This document shows, piece by piece, positions 1-9,585 of a DNA stretch of 64,000 nt. The stretch lies in contig NZ_JAHUWN010000016.1 in assembly GCF_019219025.1 (NCBI RefSeq), forward strand, positions 83,736-147,735. Direction: 5' to 3'. Numbering within the stretch: position 1 is the stretch's first letter; each line of letters starts with the position of its first letter. Source of the DNA: Bacillus sp. sid0103 (GTDB taxonomy: Bacteria > Bacillota > Bacilli > Bacillales_B > DSM-18226). A program made the position numbers and the translations under genes. Under the pieces are notes generated by a model that ran no database searches, had not been told where the DNA came from, and saw nothing but the letters and a program-made list of their open reading frames with translations.

Positions 1-1326
1 TTTAACAATGAAGAGAAAAAATACTGTCGCTCCAATGACAAATCCCGGCAGATGAAAAAACGAAACAAGAATTAACAATGTTAATCGACCAATTTTGTTT
101 GCTACACTTAATTCATAACTAGGAGTTGTAAAAGTGCCAATCCCCGAAACGGCGACATACAAGATTACCTCTGGAACAAATAGACCTACACTAATCGCAA
201 TTTGCCCAATCAATATTGATGCGATTAAGCCCATTGCTGTTGAAAGCGGGGTGGGTGTATGAATTGCCGCTAATCGTAAAAATTCAATCCCAAAATCCGC
301 TAAAAATATTTGAATGATTATGGGTATATTTGTCTGTTCATTCGGTCCAATAAATGAAAGTTTTTCAGGTAATAAAGAAGGTTCTAATACAAATAACATC
401 CATAAAGGAAGAAGTAAAATAGATGTTATGATACCCAAAAAACGTGTCCAGCGTACAAACGTTCCCATTGCTGGTGATTCACGAAACTCTTCTGCATGCT
501 GTACATGATGAAAATATGTTGTAGGAGTAATAATAACACTTGGGGAGGTGTCGACATAAATCACAACATGCCCTTCAAGAATATGTGTAGCAGCAACATC
601 CGCACGCTCTGTATATCTAACCAGCGGAAATGGATTCCATCCCTGTTTCAGGATGAATTCTTCTATCGTTTTATCGGCCATAGGAATACCATCTGTTTTA
701 ATCCCTTGTATTTCTTTACGGATCACATTTACCATATCCGGATCTGCAACATCCTCTAAATAGCCTAAAGCCACATCCGCCTTTGACCGTTCTCCTACCT
801 TTAGCATTTCAAAGCGCAGACGTTCATCTCTAATTCTACGTCTTGTTAATGCTGTATTTAAAATAATATTTTCAACAAATCCATCACGGGACCCTCTAAC
901 AACCTTTTCTGTATCGGGTTCCATGGGCTGCCGTCCAGGATAGCTTCTAACATCAATTACAAAAGCTGTATTTTCGCCTTCCATTACAACTGCAATTAAT
1001 CCCGACAAAACCTTATCGACAATGAAATCAAGTGTGGTAGCTCGTTCAACCGATTGATTAACAAGTCTATTTTCAACAACATTAAAGAGATTTGTTGATA
1101 ATTTTTCATGATCATTGATTCCCACTAATCCTTCGATTAGTTCAATGATGAATCGGGAATCGCACAAACCATTTACATAGTAAATATGTACGTCTTTTTT
1201 GAGGATTTTTAATTTCCTGACGCCAAAATCAAAGCTTAGCCCAAGACCAACCCGTTGTTTCATATAATTTTCTATTTCAGTTACAGATTCTGGGATTGGC
1301 CATTTTTGTTCATTACTTCTTGACAT
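1..1326 (-). CDS. spoVAF: Stage V sporulation protein AF (C-terminus beyond window)
   Basis: The frame stays open from an ATG at 1326 to the window edge, giving 442 residues; B. subtilis SpoVAF has about 490, so only the C-terminus is missing. It belongs to the GerA-A family of spore inner-membrane proteins that speed nutrient germination. The family motif [10 protein letters not shown] is at residues 144-153, and hydrophobic segments lie near 296-316, 365-405 and 415-441. The start is chosen because AAAGGAGTG precedes it; the ATG at 1313 is out of frame. The gene overlaps the end of spoVAEA by 14 bases, so the two are probably translationally coupled in the forespore-expressed spoVA operon. 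Confidence 0.93.
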   Translation of the reverse strand, partial: MSRSNEQKWPIPESVTEIENYMKQRVGLGLSFDFGVRKLKILKKDVHIYYVNGLCDSRFIIELIEGLVGINDHEKLSTNLFNVVENRLVNQSVERATTLDFIVDKVLSGLIAVVMEGENTAFVIDVRSYPGRQPMEPDTEKVVRGSRDGFVENIILNTALTRRRIRDERLRFEMLKVGERSKADVALGYLEDVADPDMVNVIRKEIQGIKTDGIPMADKTIEEFILKQGWNPFPLVRYTERADVAATHILEGHVVIYVDTSPSVIITPTTYFHHVQHAEEFRESPAMGTFVRWTRFLGIITSILLLPLWMLFVLEPSLLPEKLSFIGPNEQTNIPIIIQIFLADFGIEFLRLAAIHTPTPLSTAMGLIASILIGQIAISVGLFVPEVILYVAVSGIGTFTTPSYELSVANKIGRLTLLILVSFFHLPGFVIGATVFFLFIVK

Positions 1327-1888
1327 GGAAGCCACTCCTTTCAAGTATAAGCTCCACTGCTTTTTTCGTTATCGGGGAACCTTTTTTGTAGGAGTCATGT
1401 CTAGCCATCTTGCCAATATCGCCAACTCCTACGATGATAGGTACCTCTAATTCATCAAGGCAGTATACTGTATCACCATTTATTCTCCCGATTTCAAGCT
1501 CAGGTATACCAAATTTATCTACACCATATGGAGTTAAATTTCCATCACGATCGATACTTACATCCACCCTTGACCATTCTTCATGCCTTGATTTTGCGGC
1601 AACTGCAATGATGCCTAGAACTTCAATATCTTCATGCTGGGCTACATATTTTAAAGCATTCTCACCAGCACCTTCTCCAACTATGCCACTATCGTCAAAC
1701 ATCACAAATACTGGATCGTGAGGGGTTCTTTTTATTAACTGGACTATTTTCTCACCAGTTAATGTTGACGGATTCCCTTGGGAACTGGAAATACACCTGC
1801 CACCTATTTCCCTAGAAACATGCTCTACTGCTCTCTTTGCATATTCATCACCGTCAGTAATTAAAATAACACGCCTCCGAATACTCAT
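1313..1888 (-). CDS. spoVAEA: Stage V sporulation protein AE, AEA type
   Basis: This 191-residue soluble protein matches the SpoVAEA family in length and in motifs such as ITDGDEYA near the N-terminus, VFVMFDDSG near residue 60 and the C-terminal [16 protein letters not shown]. SpoVAEA is an accessory subunit of the spore SpoVA system for dipicolinic acid; its biochemical role is not well defined. The ribosome site GAAAGGACATC precedes the ATG. The gene follows spoVAB after only 47 bases and overlaps spoVAF. In B. subtilis three genes (AC, AD, AEB) lie between AB and AEA, and none of them is present here. Confidence 0.92.
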   Translation of the reverse strand: MSIRRRVILITDGDEYAKRAVEHVSREIGGRCISSSQGNPSTLTGEKIVQLIKRTPHDPVFVMFDDSGIVGEGAGENALKYVAQHEDIEVLGIIAVAAKSRHEEWSRVDVSIDRDGNLTPYGVDKFGIPELEIGRINGDTVYCLDELEVPIIVGVGDIGKMARHDSYKKGSPITKKAVELILERSGFHVKK

Positions 1889-1935
1889 TATGTGATGTCC
1901 TTTCTATGACAAGTTCTAGACCTTTTCCAAAAGTA

Positions 1936-2358
1936 TCAATGATGAACAAAATAAACCCATTGAAATATAGACCCAAAAATTTTTCCTAATACGATTGCCA
2001 TTATTAAGATGACAATTTCACCATCCAGTCGGATTCTTTTTGCGAGAATAGGCAGCACATTTAATACCTCAGTGAGAGCAGCAGCTAACATGCCATAAAA
2101 GATTCCACCAGTCATTCCTAGAAGAATTAATGGAAAGGAAGGAATATGTAAAATAGGATCTCTAAGACTTGCTCCTACCCCAGTGAGTGCCCCTAAAACA
2201 ACTGCCCATTCATAGTGCTGAATCATTTTCATTGTTTTGCTAAGTTGCGTCAATCTAGGAATAATCCCTAACACCGTTAGAAAAGCCACAAAACCAGAGC
2301 CTACTGCCAGTCCACTTGCTAAGCCTAAAAAAAGAATGGCTATAATCTTAATCATCAC
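1936..2358 (-). CDS. spoVAB: Stage V sporulation protein AB
   Basis: This 140-residue, very hydrophobic protein has about four predicted membrane segments and a short soluble link (LTQLSKTMKMIQHYEWAVVL) typical of SpoVAB. SpoVAB is a spore inner-membrane component of the SpoVA system that imports dipicolinic acid during sporulation and releases it in germination. The start overlaps the end of spoVAA by 11 bases, a normal arrangement for this operon. The next gene downstream is spoVAEA, not spoVAC. Confidence 0.93.
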   Translation of the reverse strand: MMIKIIAILFLGLASGLAVGSGFVAFLTVLGIIPRLTQLSKTMKMIQHYEWAVVLGALTGVGASLRDPILHIPSFPLILLGMTGGIFYGMLAAALTEVLNVLPILAKRIRLDGEIVILIMAIVLGKIFGSIFQWVYFVHH

Positions 2359-2968
2359 TGATTTGTTTCATACTTTCTTTATTTTCATGGATAATTACGT
2401 AATTATCTAAATCCATTTGATAATTAAACATTTCTACCTCTAGTGGACTGGGCTCATCATTTATCCGTTTCTTAAATACATGATTAAAAAAAAGAATCAT
2501 CCCCATGCCTAACCCAATTGAATAGGGAATTTGGAACAGTAATGGTTTTATTTCTTTTTTTCCTGTAATAATCGTATATATTTTTTCTTGTACGCTTCTC
2601 ATACTTACATCATCATGGAAATTCATAATCGCCATAGCAGAACCGAAAAATAAGAGAAACCATATTAAAAGAAAAAAAGGAAGGGAAACTCCCTTTTTCT
2701 TAAAAGTGACCTCAATAATGGTTTGGGCTGGACCAATCGTTTGAACTTCCATTTCTCCAAATTCGCTTTTAATCACTTGGATTACTTTCATGACATCTAT
2801 GATGACTATATTCCGGTCTGTATCTGCTAATTGATGAATCATCATAGTTTGTAGTGGTGAAAGAACTTCATCTGGGGCAATGACTTGGGCAATATCTTTT
2901 AACAATATTTTTTCTTCAGGCGGAGCCTGGACACGATTCCGCATGCGGATATATATTGTTTCTTCCAA
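2348..2968 (-). CDS. spoVAA: Stage V sporulation protein AA
   Basis: SpoVAA is the first protein of the spoVA operon and takes part in dipicolinic acid movement across the spore inner membrane. The N-terminal half is soluble; membrane segments lie near residues 95-115 and 143-163, followed by a charged tail. I chose the TTG at 2968, giving MEETIYIRMRNRV and 206 residues, the same length and alignment as B. subtilis SpoVAA. A GTG three codons upstream is the alternative. A SigG-like promoter lies about 40 bases upstream, as expected for a forespore operon. Confidence 0.92.
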   Translation of the reverse strand: MEETIYIRMRNRVQAPPEEKILLKDIAQVIAPDEVLSPLQTMMIHQLADTDRNIVIIDVMKVIQVIKSEFGEMEVQTIGPAQTIIEVTFKKKGVSLPFFLLIWFLLFFGSAMAIMNFHDDVSMRSVQEKIYTIITGKKEIKPLLFQIPYSIGLGMGMILFFNHVFKKRINDEPSPLEVEMFNYQMDLDNYVIIHENKESMKQISDD

Positions 2969-3004
2969 AACATTCACTTCCCAAACAATGATTTCCTGTA
3001 TAAA

Positions 3005-3034
3005 TAGTATGAGTAATAAGCACTTTTTTAATGA
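3005..3034 (-). promoter_or_regulatory. SigG-type promoter of the spoVA operon
   Basis: On the minus strand CATACTA (3005-3011) matches the SigG -10 element exactly. TCATTA (3029-3034), 17 bases upstream, is an acceptable -35. It sits just upstream of spoVAA, which is SigG-dependent in B. subtilis. The -10 is strong and the -35 weak. Confidence 0.6.
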
Positions 3035-3063
3035 AATCCAAAAAATACCATAAAAATCCGAAA

Positions 3064-3095
3064 CAAAAAACCGTATGAATCAGAGATCCATACGG
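3064..3095 (-). terminator. Terminator of the spoIIA operon
   Basis: CCGTATG and CATACGG arms (3071-3077 and 3089-3095) enclose 11 bases that include the sigF stop codon, and T6 follows on the minus strand. It should separate spoIIA transcription from the spoVA promoter just downstream. Confidence 0.8.
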
Positions 3096-3838
3096 CCTTT
3101 CATTTGCTGCAATATTTTTTTTTCAAGTCTAGATACTTGCACTTGGGATATCCCAAGCCTTAGAGCGACTTCAGATTGTGTTTGGTCCTTATAATATCGT
3201 AAATAGACTATAAGTCGTTCACGTTCATCTAACTCCCGAATGGCTTCCTTAAGTGCTATTTTATCAAACCATTTTCCTTCATTACCATCATCAATTTGGT
3301 CAAGTAATGTAATTGGATCTCCGTCATTTTCATATACAGTTTCATGAATGGAAGAAGGTGTTCTGCTTGCTTCTTGAGCGAGAATGACATCCTCTGGTGT
3401 GAGTTCAAGATGTGCTGATATCTCGTTAACGGTTGGTATTCTGCCAAGCGTCTTCGATAATTCGTCTTTAGCTTTTCGAATTTTATTTCCCATTTCTTTC
3501 AGTGAGCGGCTAACCTTAACGGTTCCATCATCACGGATAAATCGCTGGATCTCACCAATAATCATTGGGACTGCATAAGTCGAAAACTTCACATCGTATG
3601 AAAGGTCAAATTTATCCACTGATTTTAATAACCCAATACATCCAATCTGAAACAGATCATCTGGGTCATACCCTCGATTAAGAAACCGTTGAACAACAGA
3701 CCAAACAAGACGCATATTTTTTTCAACAATTAAATCCCTTGATTCTTGGTCCCCATCTTGGCTCTTTTTAATGAGCTCTTTTACTTCATGATCCTTTAAA
3801 TATGTTTGACCTTTATCATTCTTAACCTCCACATCCAT
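3080..3838 (-). CDS. sigF: RNA polymerase sigma factor SigF
   Basis: SigF is the first forespore-specific sigma factor. The 252-residue product has region 2 with DDLFQIGCIGLLKSVDKFD near residues 70-88 and a region 4 helix-turn-helix with SEVALRLGISQVQVSRLEKK near the C-terminus, all close to B. subtilis SigF. The ATG at 3838 is chosen because AAGGAG lies 8 bases upstream; an in-frame TTG two codons earlier is too near that site. It is the last gene of the spoIIAA-spoIIAB-sigF operon, so SigF is made together with its anti-sigma factor SpoIIAB and stays inactive until SpoIIAA is dephosphorylated. Confidence 0.98.
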   Translation of the reverse strand: MDVEVKNDKGQTYLKDHEVKELIKKSQDGDQESRDLIVEKNMRLVWSVVQRFLNRGYDPDDLFQIGCIGLLKSVDKFDLSYDVKFSTYAVPMIIGEIQRFIRDDGTVKVSRSLKEMGNKIRKAKDELSKTLGRIPTVNEISAHLELTPEDVILAQEASRTPSSIHETVYENDGDPITLLDQIDDGNEGKWFDKIALKEAIRELDERERLIVYLRYYKDQTQSEVALRLGISQVQVSRLEKKILQQMKGRMDL

Positions 3839-3850
3839 TGGCAAGTCTCC

Positions 3851-4291
3851 TTAATTGCAAAGCATTTTGCGGTTTTGTAAATGCTTTCGTAATCTAACTT
3901 CGGTTCCTCGACCTGGCTGTGAATGAACCTCTACCTCATCCATGAAATTCTCCATGATAGTAAAACCCATACCGGAACGCTCTAAGTCCGGCTTTGTTGT
4001 AAATAATGGCTGACGAGCTTCTTCCACATCGACAATTCCCAATCCAACATCTTTAATGGTTAGATCAATTAAACTATCTTCGATGATTACTTGAATATAA
4101 ACAAGTCCATTCGGATCATTCTCATAACCATGAATAATCGCATTGGTCACTGCTTCTGAAACAACCGTTTTAATTTCTGTCAACTCATCCATATTAGGGT
4201 CTAACTGTGCGATAAATGCTGCCACGGTTACTCGGGCAAATGATTCATTTTGACTTAGTGCACTGAATTGAAGATTCATTTCATTCTTCAC
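3851..4291 (-). CDS. spoIIAB: Anti-sigma F factor and serine kinase SpoIIAB
   Basis: SpoIIAB binds and holds SigF and phosphorylates the anti-anti-sigma factor SpoIIAA. The 146-residue protein shows a GHKL ATP fold: the N box in [12 protein letters not shown] near residue 45, a DVGLGI G1 motif near 81 and RSGMGFTI near 105. It starts with GTG at 4291, directly after the spoIIAA stop (TGAGTG), so translation is likely coupled. The start gives MKNEM, as in B. subtilis. Confidence 0.98.
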   Translation of the reverse strand: MKNEMNLQFSALSQNESFARVTVAAFIAQLDPNMDELTEIKTVVSEAVTNAIIHGYENDPNGLVYIQVIIEDSLIDLTIKDVGLGIVDVEEARQPLFTTKPDLERSGMGFTIMENFMDEVEVHSQPGRGTEVRLRKHLQNRKMLCN

Positions 4292-4642
4292 TCAGGCCAC
4301 CCCCAATCGTTGCAATGCAAATTCTTCTGTCGGTTCCATTTTTATGATCTTAAATAAACCTGACATATCGAATAATCTTTGTATCGCAGGGGAAATTGCA
4401 CAAACCACCATTTCACCGTGTACCTGTTTAATTTGTTTGTATCTGCCTAATATCACGCCTAAGCCAGAACTGTCCATAAAGGCTAGTTGTTCCAGATTTA
4501 AGACAATATGACGAATTTCATTTTTCTCAATGACGGATACCGCTTTTTCACGAAGTTCATCCGCGGTATGATGGTCTAATTCACCGCTTAAACGTATACA
4601 TAGAACGTCATGTTTTGTTTCCATATCAATTTTAAGACTCAC
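4292..4642 (-). CDS. spoIIAA: Anti-sigma F factor antagonist SpoIIAA
   Basis: This 116-residue STAS-domain protein binds SpoIIAB and frees SigF when it is unphosphorylated. The phosphorylation loop [11 protein letters not shown] around residue 58 is intact. The start is GTG at 4642 with AAGGAGGA upstream. It is the first gene of the operon and is preceded by a SigH-type promoter and a Spo0A box, which matches the known early-sporulation control of spoIIA. Confidence 0.98.
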   Translation of the reverse strand: MSLKIDMETKHDVLCIRLSGELDHHTADELREKAVSVIEKNEIRHIVLNLEQLAFMDSSGLGVILGRYKQIKQVHGEMVVCAISPAIQRLFDMSGLFKIIKMEPTEEFALQRLGVA

Positions 4643-4674
4643 TATCCCGTCCTCCTTAATCTGGTATAGTGAGA

Positions 4675-4704
4675 CAATTCTCTTTCGGATTGGTAATTTC
4701 CTTC
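4675..4704 (-). promoter_or_regulatory. SigH-type promoter of spoIIA
   Basis: On the minus strand GAAGGAAAT (4696-4704) fits the SigH -35 consensus RNAGGAWWW. AGAGAATTG (4675-4683) fits -10 RNNGAATWW at all but the last base. The spacer is 12 bases. It lies 32 bases before the spoIIAA start; spoIIA is SigH-dependent in B. subtilis. Confidence 0.75.
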
Positions 4705-4757
4705 TACAAATACAAAACTAGTCGTATTTCGCTAAAAGAAGTGACATATCCGGAAGA

Positions 4758-4764
4758 TTCGACA
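4758..4764 (-). promoter_or_regulatory. Spo0A box upstream of spoIIA
   Basis: TGTCGAA on the minus strand is an exact match to the Spo0A box and lies about 54 bases upstream of the SigH -35. Spo0A~P activates spoIIA in B. subtilis from similar positions. This is notable because spo0A itself is interrupted in this window at 60.27 kb. Confidence 0.6.
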
Positions 4765-4785
4765 GATTCAATAGCGGAAGCGCCC

Positions 4786-4826
4786 GTTTAGTGAAAACCC
4801 TAGTTGCTTGGCGCCCAAGCTAGATG
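4786..4826 (-). repeat. Inverted repeat after dacF
   Basis: GCTTGG-CGC-CCAAGC lies inside a longer imperfect palindrome with CTAG on both sides, 10-50 bases after the dacF stop. On the minus strand GGTTTTC follows, so it may be a weak terminator. The neighbouring motif GAAGCGCCCGTT also occurs after zwf at about 31975-31986, which suggests relics of a dispersed Bacillus repeat. Confidence 0.4.
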
Positions 4827-4835
4827 ATTAGTGAA

Positions 4836-6008
4836 TTATTTTCCAGCCTTTGTGAACATTCCAAAGGAACGTTTATAAAGGGTCCACCATCCCGCTTCTT
4901 TTACATCTTCACTTGCTAATAAAGGACTTTCTACAAAGACTTTGCCATCCTTGATTAATTTTAACGACCCTATCTTATCGCCTTTATTAATGGGTGCTTT
5001 CAGATTTTTTTTAATTGTTATCTTTTGTTTAACATCCTCAGTTTTTTCACCTTTTTTTGTAAGCAAAGAAATTGGCTCGCTTGTAACAGCTTCGATAGAC
5101 TTTACTTGTCCTTTACTAACTCTTGCTTTCGCTATTGTTTGTTCGCGTTTATACATCGGATGTGTTTGATATTGGTTAAACGCAAAGTTTAGCATTTTTG
5201 TTACTTGGGCATTTCTTTCCTTTGAAGTAGGGGCTCCAAACACAACAGCAATTACACGCATACCATTTTTTTGTGCTGTTGCGGTTAAGCAGTACTTTGC
5301 TTCGGCCGTAAAACCAGTTTTAAGTCCATCTACACCAGGGTAGAAACGCACTAATTTATTGGTATTAACAAGCCAGAATTTTTTGTCAGTATTTTCACGA
5401 AGATAGGCTTCATACAAACCAGTAAATTTGGTAATGTCTTCATATTTTAATAGTTCTTTTGCCATTATGGCCATATCATTTGCAGTGCTGAAATGACCAC
5501 TGACTGGAAGTCCAGTTGTATTTTTAAAGAATGTATGTTTTAAGCCAAGTTCTTTAACCTTAGTATTCATCATGTCAACAAAGGCTTCTTCTGAGCCAGC
5601 AATTCTTTCAGCCATAGCAACAGAAGCGTCATTCCCAGAGCCAATCGCAATACCTCTCAGCATTTCCTTCGTTGTCATTTCTTCGCCCGGTTCAAGAAAA
5701 ATTTGGGAACCACCCATCGAAGCTGCATATTCACTTGCACGGATTTTTTCATTCCATTTAAGTTTTCCTTGATCAATTGCTTCCATAATTAAAAGCATGG
5801 TCATAATTTTGGTCATACTTGCCGGTGGCAATTCTTCATTACTGTTTTTCTCATAAAGCACTTTACCTGTATCACGTTCAATTAAAATAGCGGATTTTAC
5901 ATTGTTGACAATATCAGCATTCTTCTTTTCCTCAGCAGCAAAAGCAGATGTACCCAATAAACTAGTAAGTAAAAAAATTGTCACTATCAAAGAGACAAAT
6001 CGTTTCAT
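4836..6008 (-). CDS. dacF: D-alanyl-D-alanine carboxypeptidase DacF
   Basis: DacF is a penicillin-binding protein that trims the pentapeptide of spore peptidoglycan and so affects cortex cross-linking. The 390-residue product has a signal peptide (cleavage after AFA near residue 24) and the peptidase S11 motifs SMTK (S64), SGN (124-126) and KTG (230-232), plus a C-terminal beta-rich domain. The ATG at 6008 is chosen because GGAGGG lies 8 bases upstream; longer starts lack a ribosome site. It lies just upstream of spoIIA, as in B. subtilis, where read-through joins the two. Confidence 0.97.
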   Translation of the reverse strand: MKRFVSLIVTIFLLTSLLGTSAFAAEEKKNADIVNNVKSAILIERDTGKVLYEKNSNEELPPASMTKIMTMLLIMEAIDQGKLKWNEKIRASEYAASMGGSQIFLEPGEEMTTKEMLRGIAIGSGNDASVAMAERIAGSEEAFVDMMNTKVKELGLKHTFFKNTTGLPVSGHFSTANDMAIMAKELLKYEDITKFTGLYEAYLRENTDKKFWLVNTNKLVRFYPGVDGLKTGFTAEAKYCLTATAQKNGMRVIAVVFGAPTSKERNAQVTKMLNFAFNQYQTHPMYKREQTIAKARVSKGQVKSIEAVTSEPISLLTKKGEKTEDVKQKITIKKNLKAPINKGDKIGSLKLIKDGKVFVESPLLASEDVKEAGWWTLYKRSFGMFTKAGK

Positions 6009-6038
6009 TCGCATAACCCTCCATTCTTTATAGCATCC

Positions 6039-6066
6039 ATTTTTTCCAAAATTAATAACTTTATAC
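6039..6066 (-). promoter_or_regulatory. Possible SigF promoter of dacF
   Basis: On the minus strand GTATA (6062-6066) and GGAAAAAAT (6039-6047) resemble the SigF -35 and -10 elements, but the 14-base spacer is slightly short. dacF is SigF-dependent in B. subtilis, and the spacing to the ribosome site at 6017-6022 fits. Confidence 0.4.
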
Positions 6067-6095
6067 AGATATTCCCTCCCGAACAAAATAAAAAT

Positions 6096-6142
6096 AGGGT
6101 GTCAGGCACCATGTGAATTTTTCACATGGTGCCTGACACCCT
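6096..6142 (-). terminator. Long perfect palindrome acting as terminator of deoB-punA-pdp
   Basis: Two 22-base arms (6096-6117 and 6121-6142) are perfectly complementary around a 3-base loop. The arms contain GGTGTCAGGCACC, a motif often seen dispersed in Bacillus genomes. On the minus strand it lies 11 bases after the pdp stop and is followed by a T-rich tract, so it should terminate the operon. Confidence 0.75.
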
Positions 6143-6153
6143 TTAGATTCTTT

Positions 6154-7458
6154 TTATTCGGTTATTTCCTCATGAATCAGGATTGGTGCGTCTATTTTTG
6201 TTGCTGAAATTTTGATGTTGTTGTAAAGTTTTGTTTTTACTTCTTCTACATTTTCAAAATTGCTGTAAATAGTTACTAAGGATTGACCTTTGTTGACTTG
6301 GTCACCGATTTTCTTTCTTAAGACAAGTCCTACGGCTAAGTCAATAACAGATTCCTTTGTTGCCCTTCCTGCTCCAAGGATCATCGCGGCTGTTCCGACT
6401 TCATCTGCTACGATTTCAGATACATAGCCATCCTCTTTGGCTTCAAGTTCAATGATATATTTTGCTTGCGGCATTTTCGAAGGATCATCAACAATGGACG
6501 CATCTCCACCTTGTGAACTTAAAAATACCTTTAATTTTTCAAGCGCTGAACCGTCTTTAATTACACCTTCAAGCTTGGTCCGTGCATCTGCTAATGAGTC
6601 TGCTTTTTCAGCTAAATAAACCATATGGCTACCAAGAGTTAAACAAAGTTCCGTTAAATCTTCAGGACCTTCACCCTTTAATGTATCAATCGCTTCTTTT
6701 ACTTCTAGGGCGTTCCCAATTGCAAATCCAAGCGGTTGACTCATGTCAGAAATGACAGCCATTGTTCTTCTGCCGACATTATTTCCGATCCGTACCATTG
6801 CTTTTGCAAGTTCGCGAGAATCATCAAGCGTCTTCATAAATGCACCTGCACCGGTTTTTACATCAAGAACAATTGCATCGGCACCCGCTGCAATCTTTTT
6901 ACTCATAATTGAACTTGCGATAAGTGGAATACTATCGACCGTTGCTGTCACATCTCTCAACGCATAAAGCTTTTTATCTGCAGGAGTTAGATTTCCACTT
7001 TGCCCAATTACAGCGATCTTGTTTTTATTTACAAGGTCAATAAATTCCTCATTTTCTATCTCTACATGAAAGCCTTTAACTGCTTCTAATTTATCGATTG
7101 TTCCGCCTGTATGACCTAAGCCGCGCCCTGACATTTTGGCAACAGGAACATCAAGTGCAGCAACAAGTGGTCCTAGTACTAGAGTTGTTGTGTCACCCAC
7201 ACCGCCAGTTGAATGTTTGTCTACTTTAATTCCTTCTATTTGCGATAAATCAATTTGGTCACCTGATTCAACCATTGCCATAGTCAAATCGGCTCTTTCC
7301 TGCTCAGTCATCCCTTTAAAAAAGATAGCCATAGTTAAGGCGCTGACTTGGTAATCTGGAATTGATCCATCGGTATAACCATTGATAATAAATTTAATTT
7401 CTTCTTTCGATAATTCTTGTCCATCTCTTTTTTTCTCTATTAAGTCTACCATCCTCAT
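6154..7458 (-). CDS. pdp: Pyrimidine-nucleoside phosphorylase
   Basis: It splits uridine, thymidine and deoxyuridine with phosphate to give the base and (deoxy)ribose 1-phosphate. The protein is about 434 residues with the family motifs [13 protein letters not shown] near residue 85 and [18 protein letters not shown] near 110. The start is ambiguous among GTG (7470) and ATG at 7461, 7458 and 7452; 7458 gives MRMVD, like B. subtilis Pdp, with GGTG a suitable distance upstream. It is the last gene of deoB-punA-pdp; in B. subtilis pdp lies elsewhere with dra and nupC. Confidence 0.96.
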   Translation of the reverse strand: MRMVDLIEKKRDGQELSKEEIKFIINGYTDGSIPDYQVSALTMAIFFKGMTEQERADLTMAMVESGDQIDLSQIEGIKVDKHSTGGVGDTTTLVLGPLVAALDVPVAKMSGRGLGHTGGTIDKLEAVKGFHVEIENEEFIDLVNKNKIAVIGQSGNLTPADKKLYALRDVTATVDSIPLIASSIMSKKIAAGADAIVLDVKTGAGAFMKTLDDSRELAKAMVRIGNNVGRRTMAVISDMSQPLGFAIGNALEVKEAIDTLKGEGPEDLTELCLTLGSHMVYLAEKADSLADARTKLEGVIKDGSALEKLKVFLSSQGGDASIVDDPSKMPQAKYIIELEAKEDGYVSEIVADEVGTAAMILGAGRATKESVIDLAVGLVLRKKIGDQVNKGQSLVTIYSNFENVEEVKTKLYNNIKISATKIDAPILIHEEITE

Positions 7459-7496
7459 CATAATCACCACTTTACGTAAATTTCCTATATAGAATT

Positions 7497-8318
7497 TTAT
7501 TGTGCAATCGTTTTAACGATTTCTTTGATATATTGAAGGAAGTCAGCTTTAACTCTCTCGGTTGTTTCAATAACCTCATCATGGGTTAGCGGTTGGTCAA
7601 GAATTCCTGCTGCCATGTTTGAAATACATGAAATACCAAGAACCTTCATACCGCTATGACGGGCCACGATTACTTCCGGTACAGTTGACATTCCGACTGC
7701 ATCTCCGCCCATTGCTCGAACCATCCGTATTTCAGCTGGTGTTTCATAAACAGGCCCAGGATTTCCGAAATAAACTCCTTCTTTAACATTGATGTTTAGA
7801 CGGCTGGCAATTTCCCTTGCAGCTGCACGTAATTCTTTCGTATACGCCTCTGACATATCAGGGAAACGGACACCAAGCTTGGAATCATTTGGTCCGATTA
7901 ACGGATTTGTACCCATATTATTAATATGATCCGAGATAATCATTAAATCACCTGCTGCGAAACTCTCATTAACTCCGCCTGCAGCATTGGTCACGATTAA
8001 CATGTCAACCCCTAACTCTTTCATAACGCGGACGGGGAAGGTTACTTTATCCATACTATATCCTTCATAGAAATGGAAACGTCCTTGCATGGCCACAACT
8101 TCTACATCACTTAATAATCCAAACACCAGTTGACCAGCATGACCTTCAACCGTAGAGATTGGAAAATCTGGAATCTCATTATATGGAATTTTTACTGGGT
8201 TCTCAATTTCATCTGCTAATACTCCAAGACCAGAACCTAAAATGAGTCCTATTTTAGGTGTATTTGCATATTTCTGTTTTAAAAAGCTTGAAGCATTTTG
8301 AATTTTTTCAGTGTTCAT
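7497..8318 (-). CDS. punA: Purine-nucleoside phosphorylase
   Basis: This 273-residue protein of the trimeric PNP family cleaves guanosine and inosine-type nucleosides to base and pentose 1-phosphate. It has GLILGSGLG near residue 25, FHFYEG near 82, TNAAGGVN near 111 and the substrate loop SCISNMAAG with DHEE-like residues near the C-terminus. It follows deoB by 13 bases and precedes pdp by 38, so all three products feed pentose phosphate to phosphopentomutase. Confidence 0.97.
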   Translation of the reverse strand: MNTEKIQNASSFLKQKYANTPKIGLILGSGLGVLADEIENPVKIPYNEIPDFPISTVEGHAGQLVFGLLSDVEVVAMQGRFHFYEGYSMDKVTFPVRVMKELGVDMLIVTNAAGGVNESFAAGDLMIISDHINNMGTNPLIGPNDSKLGVRFPDMSEAYTKELRAAAREIASRLNINVKEGVYFGNPGPVYETPAEIRMVRAMGGDAVGMSTVPEVIVARHSGMKVLGISCISNMAAGILDQPLTHDEVIETTERVKADFLQYIKEIVKTIAQ

Positions 8319-8331
8319 TCTTATACCCCTT

Positions 8332-9516
8332 TTATTTCAATTCATTTAAAAAGCTTTTTCCGTAGTTAGGTAATTTGACATTAAAGTTTTCAGCAACAGT
8401 TGCCCCAAGATCAGCAAAAGTCTCTCGTAGTGGGAGTTCTTTCCCTTCGCTCATGCTCTTTGAATAAACTAATAAAGGTACATATTCACGTGTATGGTCC
8501 GTACCTGGTGCCACTGGATCATTACCGTGGTCGGCGGTAATCATTAATAGGTCGTCTGCTTTTAATTTCGCAAATACTTCTGGGAGACGAGCATCATATT
8601 CTTCTAATGCTTTTCCATAGCCCTCAGGGTCACGGCGGTGTCCATATAATGCATCAAAATCAACTAGATTTACGAAACTAATTCCGGTAAAATCCATATC
8701 CAAGGTTTCCACTAACTTATCCATTCCATCCATGTTAGAAACCGTTCTTAATGACTTTGTTACTCCTTCTCCGTCATAGATATCGGATATTTTCCCAATG
8801 GCAATGACATCATAGCCACCATCTTTTAATTCGCTCATAACCGTCCGGTCGAATGGTTTAAGTGCGTAATCATGACGGTTCGAGGTGCGTTTAAAGTTCC
8901 CCGGTTCACCTAAGAATGGGCGGGCAATTACACGTCCAACCATATACTTTTCATCCAGCGTTAATTCACGGGCAATTTTACAAATTTCATATAGCTCTTC
9001 AAGCGGAATAATTTCTTCATGTGCTGCAATCTGAAGTACGGAATCAGCTGAAGTATAGACAATCAATGCCCCTGTCTTCATATGCTCTTCGCCTAACTCA
9101 ACGAGGATTTCGGTTCCACTTGCAGGCTTATTGCCAATAATTTTTCGACCTGTACGCTTTTCCAATTCGGAAAGAAGTTCATCAGGAAATCCCTCTGGGA
9201 ATACCTGAAAAGGAGTTTGGATATTTAAACCCATGATTTCCCAGTGTCCCGTCATGGTATCTTTACCGTTAGATGCTTCCATCATTTTCGTGTAAAATGC
9301 TAACGGTTTTTCTGCCTTTTCTATTCCTTGTATTTCACGGATATTACTTAAACCTAACTTGCCCATATGTGGCATGTTTAGACCGTTCATTCTTTCCGCA
9401 ATATGGCCAAAAGTATCCGCACCTTTGTCACCAAACTTTTCAGCATCAGGCGCTTCTCCAATCCCTACTGAGTCCATAACAATAATAAAAATACGTTTAT
9501 ATTTATTTGCAGCCAT
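8332..9516 (-). CDS. deoB: Phosphopentomutase
   Basis: DeoB (Drm) converts (deoxy)ribose 1-phosphate to the 5-phosphate using two Mn ions in an alkaline-phosphatase fold. The 394-residue length is standard. [11 protein letters not shown] near residue 13 carries the first metal ligand, KDTMTGHWE near 85 the phosphorylated threonine region, and TADHGNDP near 325 further ligands. AAGAAGGAGGAAG is the ribosome site. It is first in deoB-punA-pdp, and a consensus cre lies between its promoter and start. Confidence 0.98.
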   Translation of the reverse strand: MAANKYKRIFIIVMDSVGIGEAPDAEKFGDKGADTFGHIAERMNGLNMPHMGKLGLSNIREIQGIEKAEKPLAFYTKMMEASNGKDTMTGHWEIMGLNIQTPFQVFPEGFPDELLSELEKRTGRKIIGNKPASGTEILVELGEEHMKTGALIVYTSADSVLQIAAHEEIIPLEELYEICKIARELTLDEKYMVGRVIARPFLGEPGNFKRTSNRHDYALKPFDRTVMSELKDGGYDVIAIGKISDIYDGEGVTKSLRTVSNMDGMDKLVETLDMDFTGISFVNLVDFDALYGHRRDPEGYGKALEEYDARLPEVFAKLKADDLLMITADHGNDPVAPGTDHTREYVPLLVYSKSMSEGKELPLRETFADLGATVAENFNVKLPNYGKSFLNELK

Positions 9517-9540
9517 TTAATTCTTCCTCCTTCTACAACT

Positions 9541-9555
9541 AGAAAACGTTTGCAA
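9541..9555 (-). promoter_or_regulatory. cre site (CcpA) before deoB
   Basis: On the minus strand TTGCAAACGTTTTCT fits the cre consensus WTGNAANCGNWNNCW at every position. It lies 25 bases upstream of deoB and downstream of a TATAAT (9586-9591), where bound CcpA would block elongation. This predicts glucose repression of nucleoside use. Confidence 0.75.
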
Positions 9556-9585
9556 ATATTCAAATCATATAAATATGTTGCCCTC

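Noticed and set aside
6009..6086. Longer N-terminus for DacF
   Set aside because: It precedes a clear signal peptide, lacks a ribosome site and covers the likely promoter.
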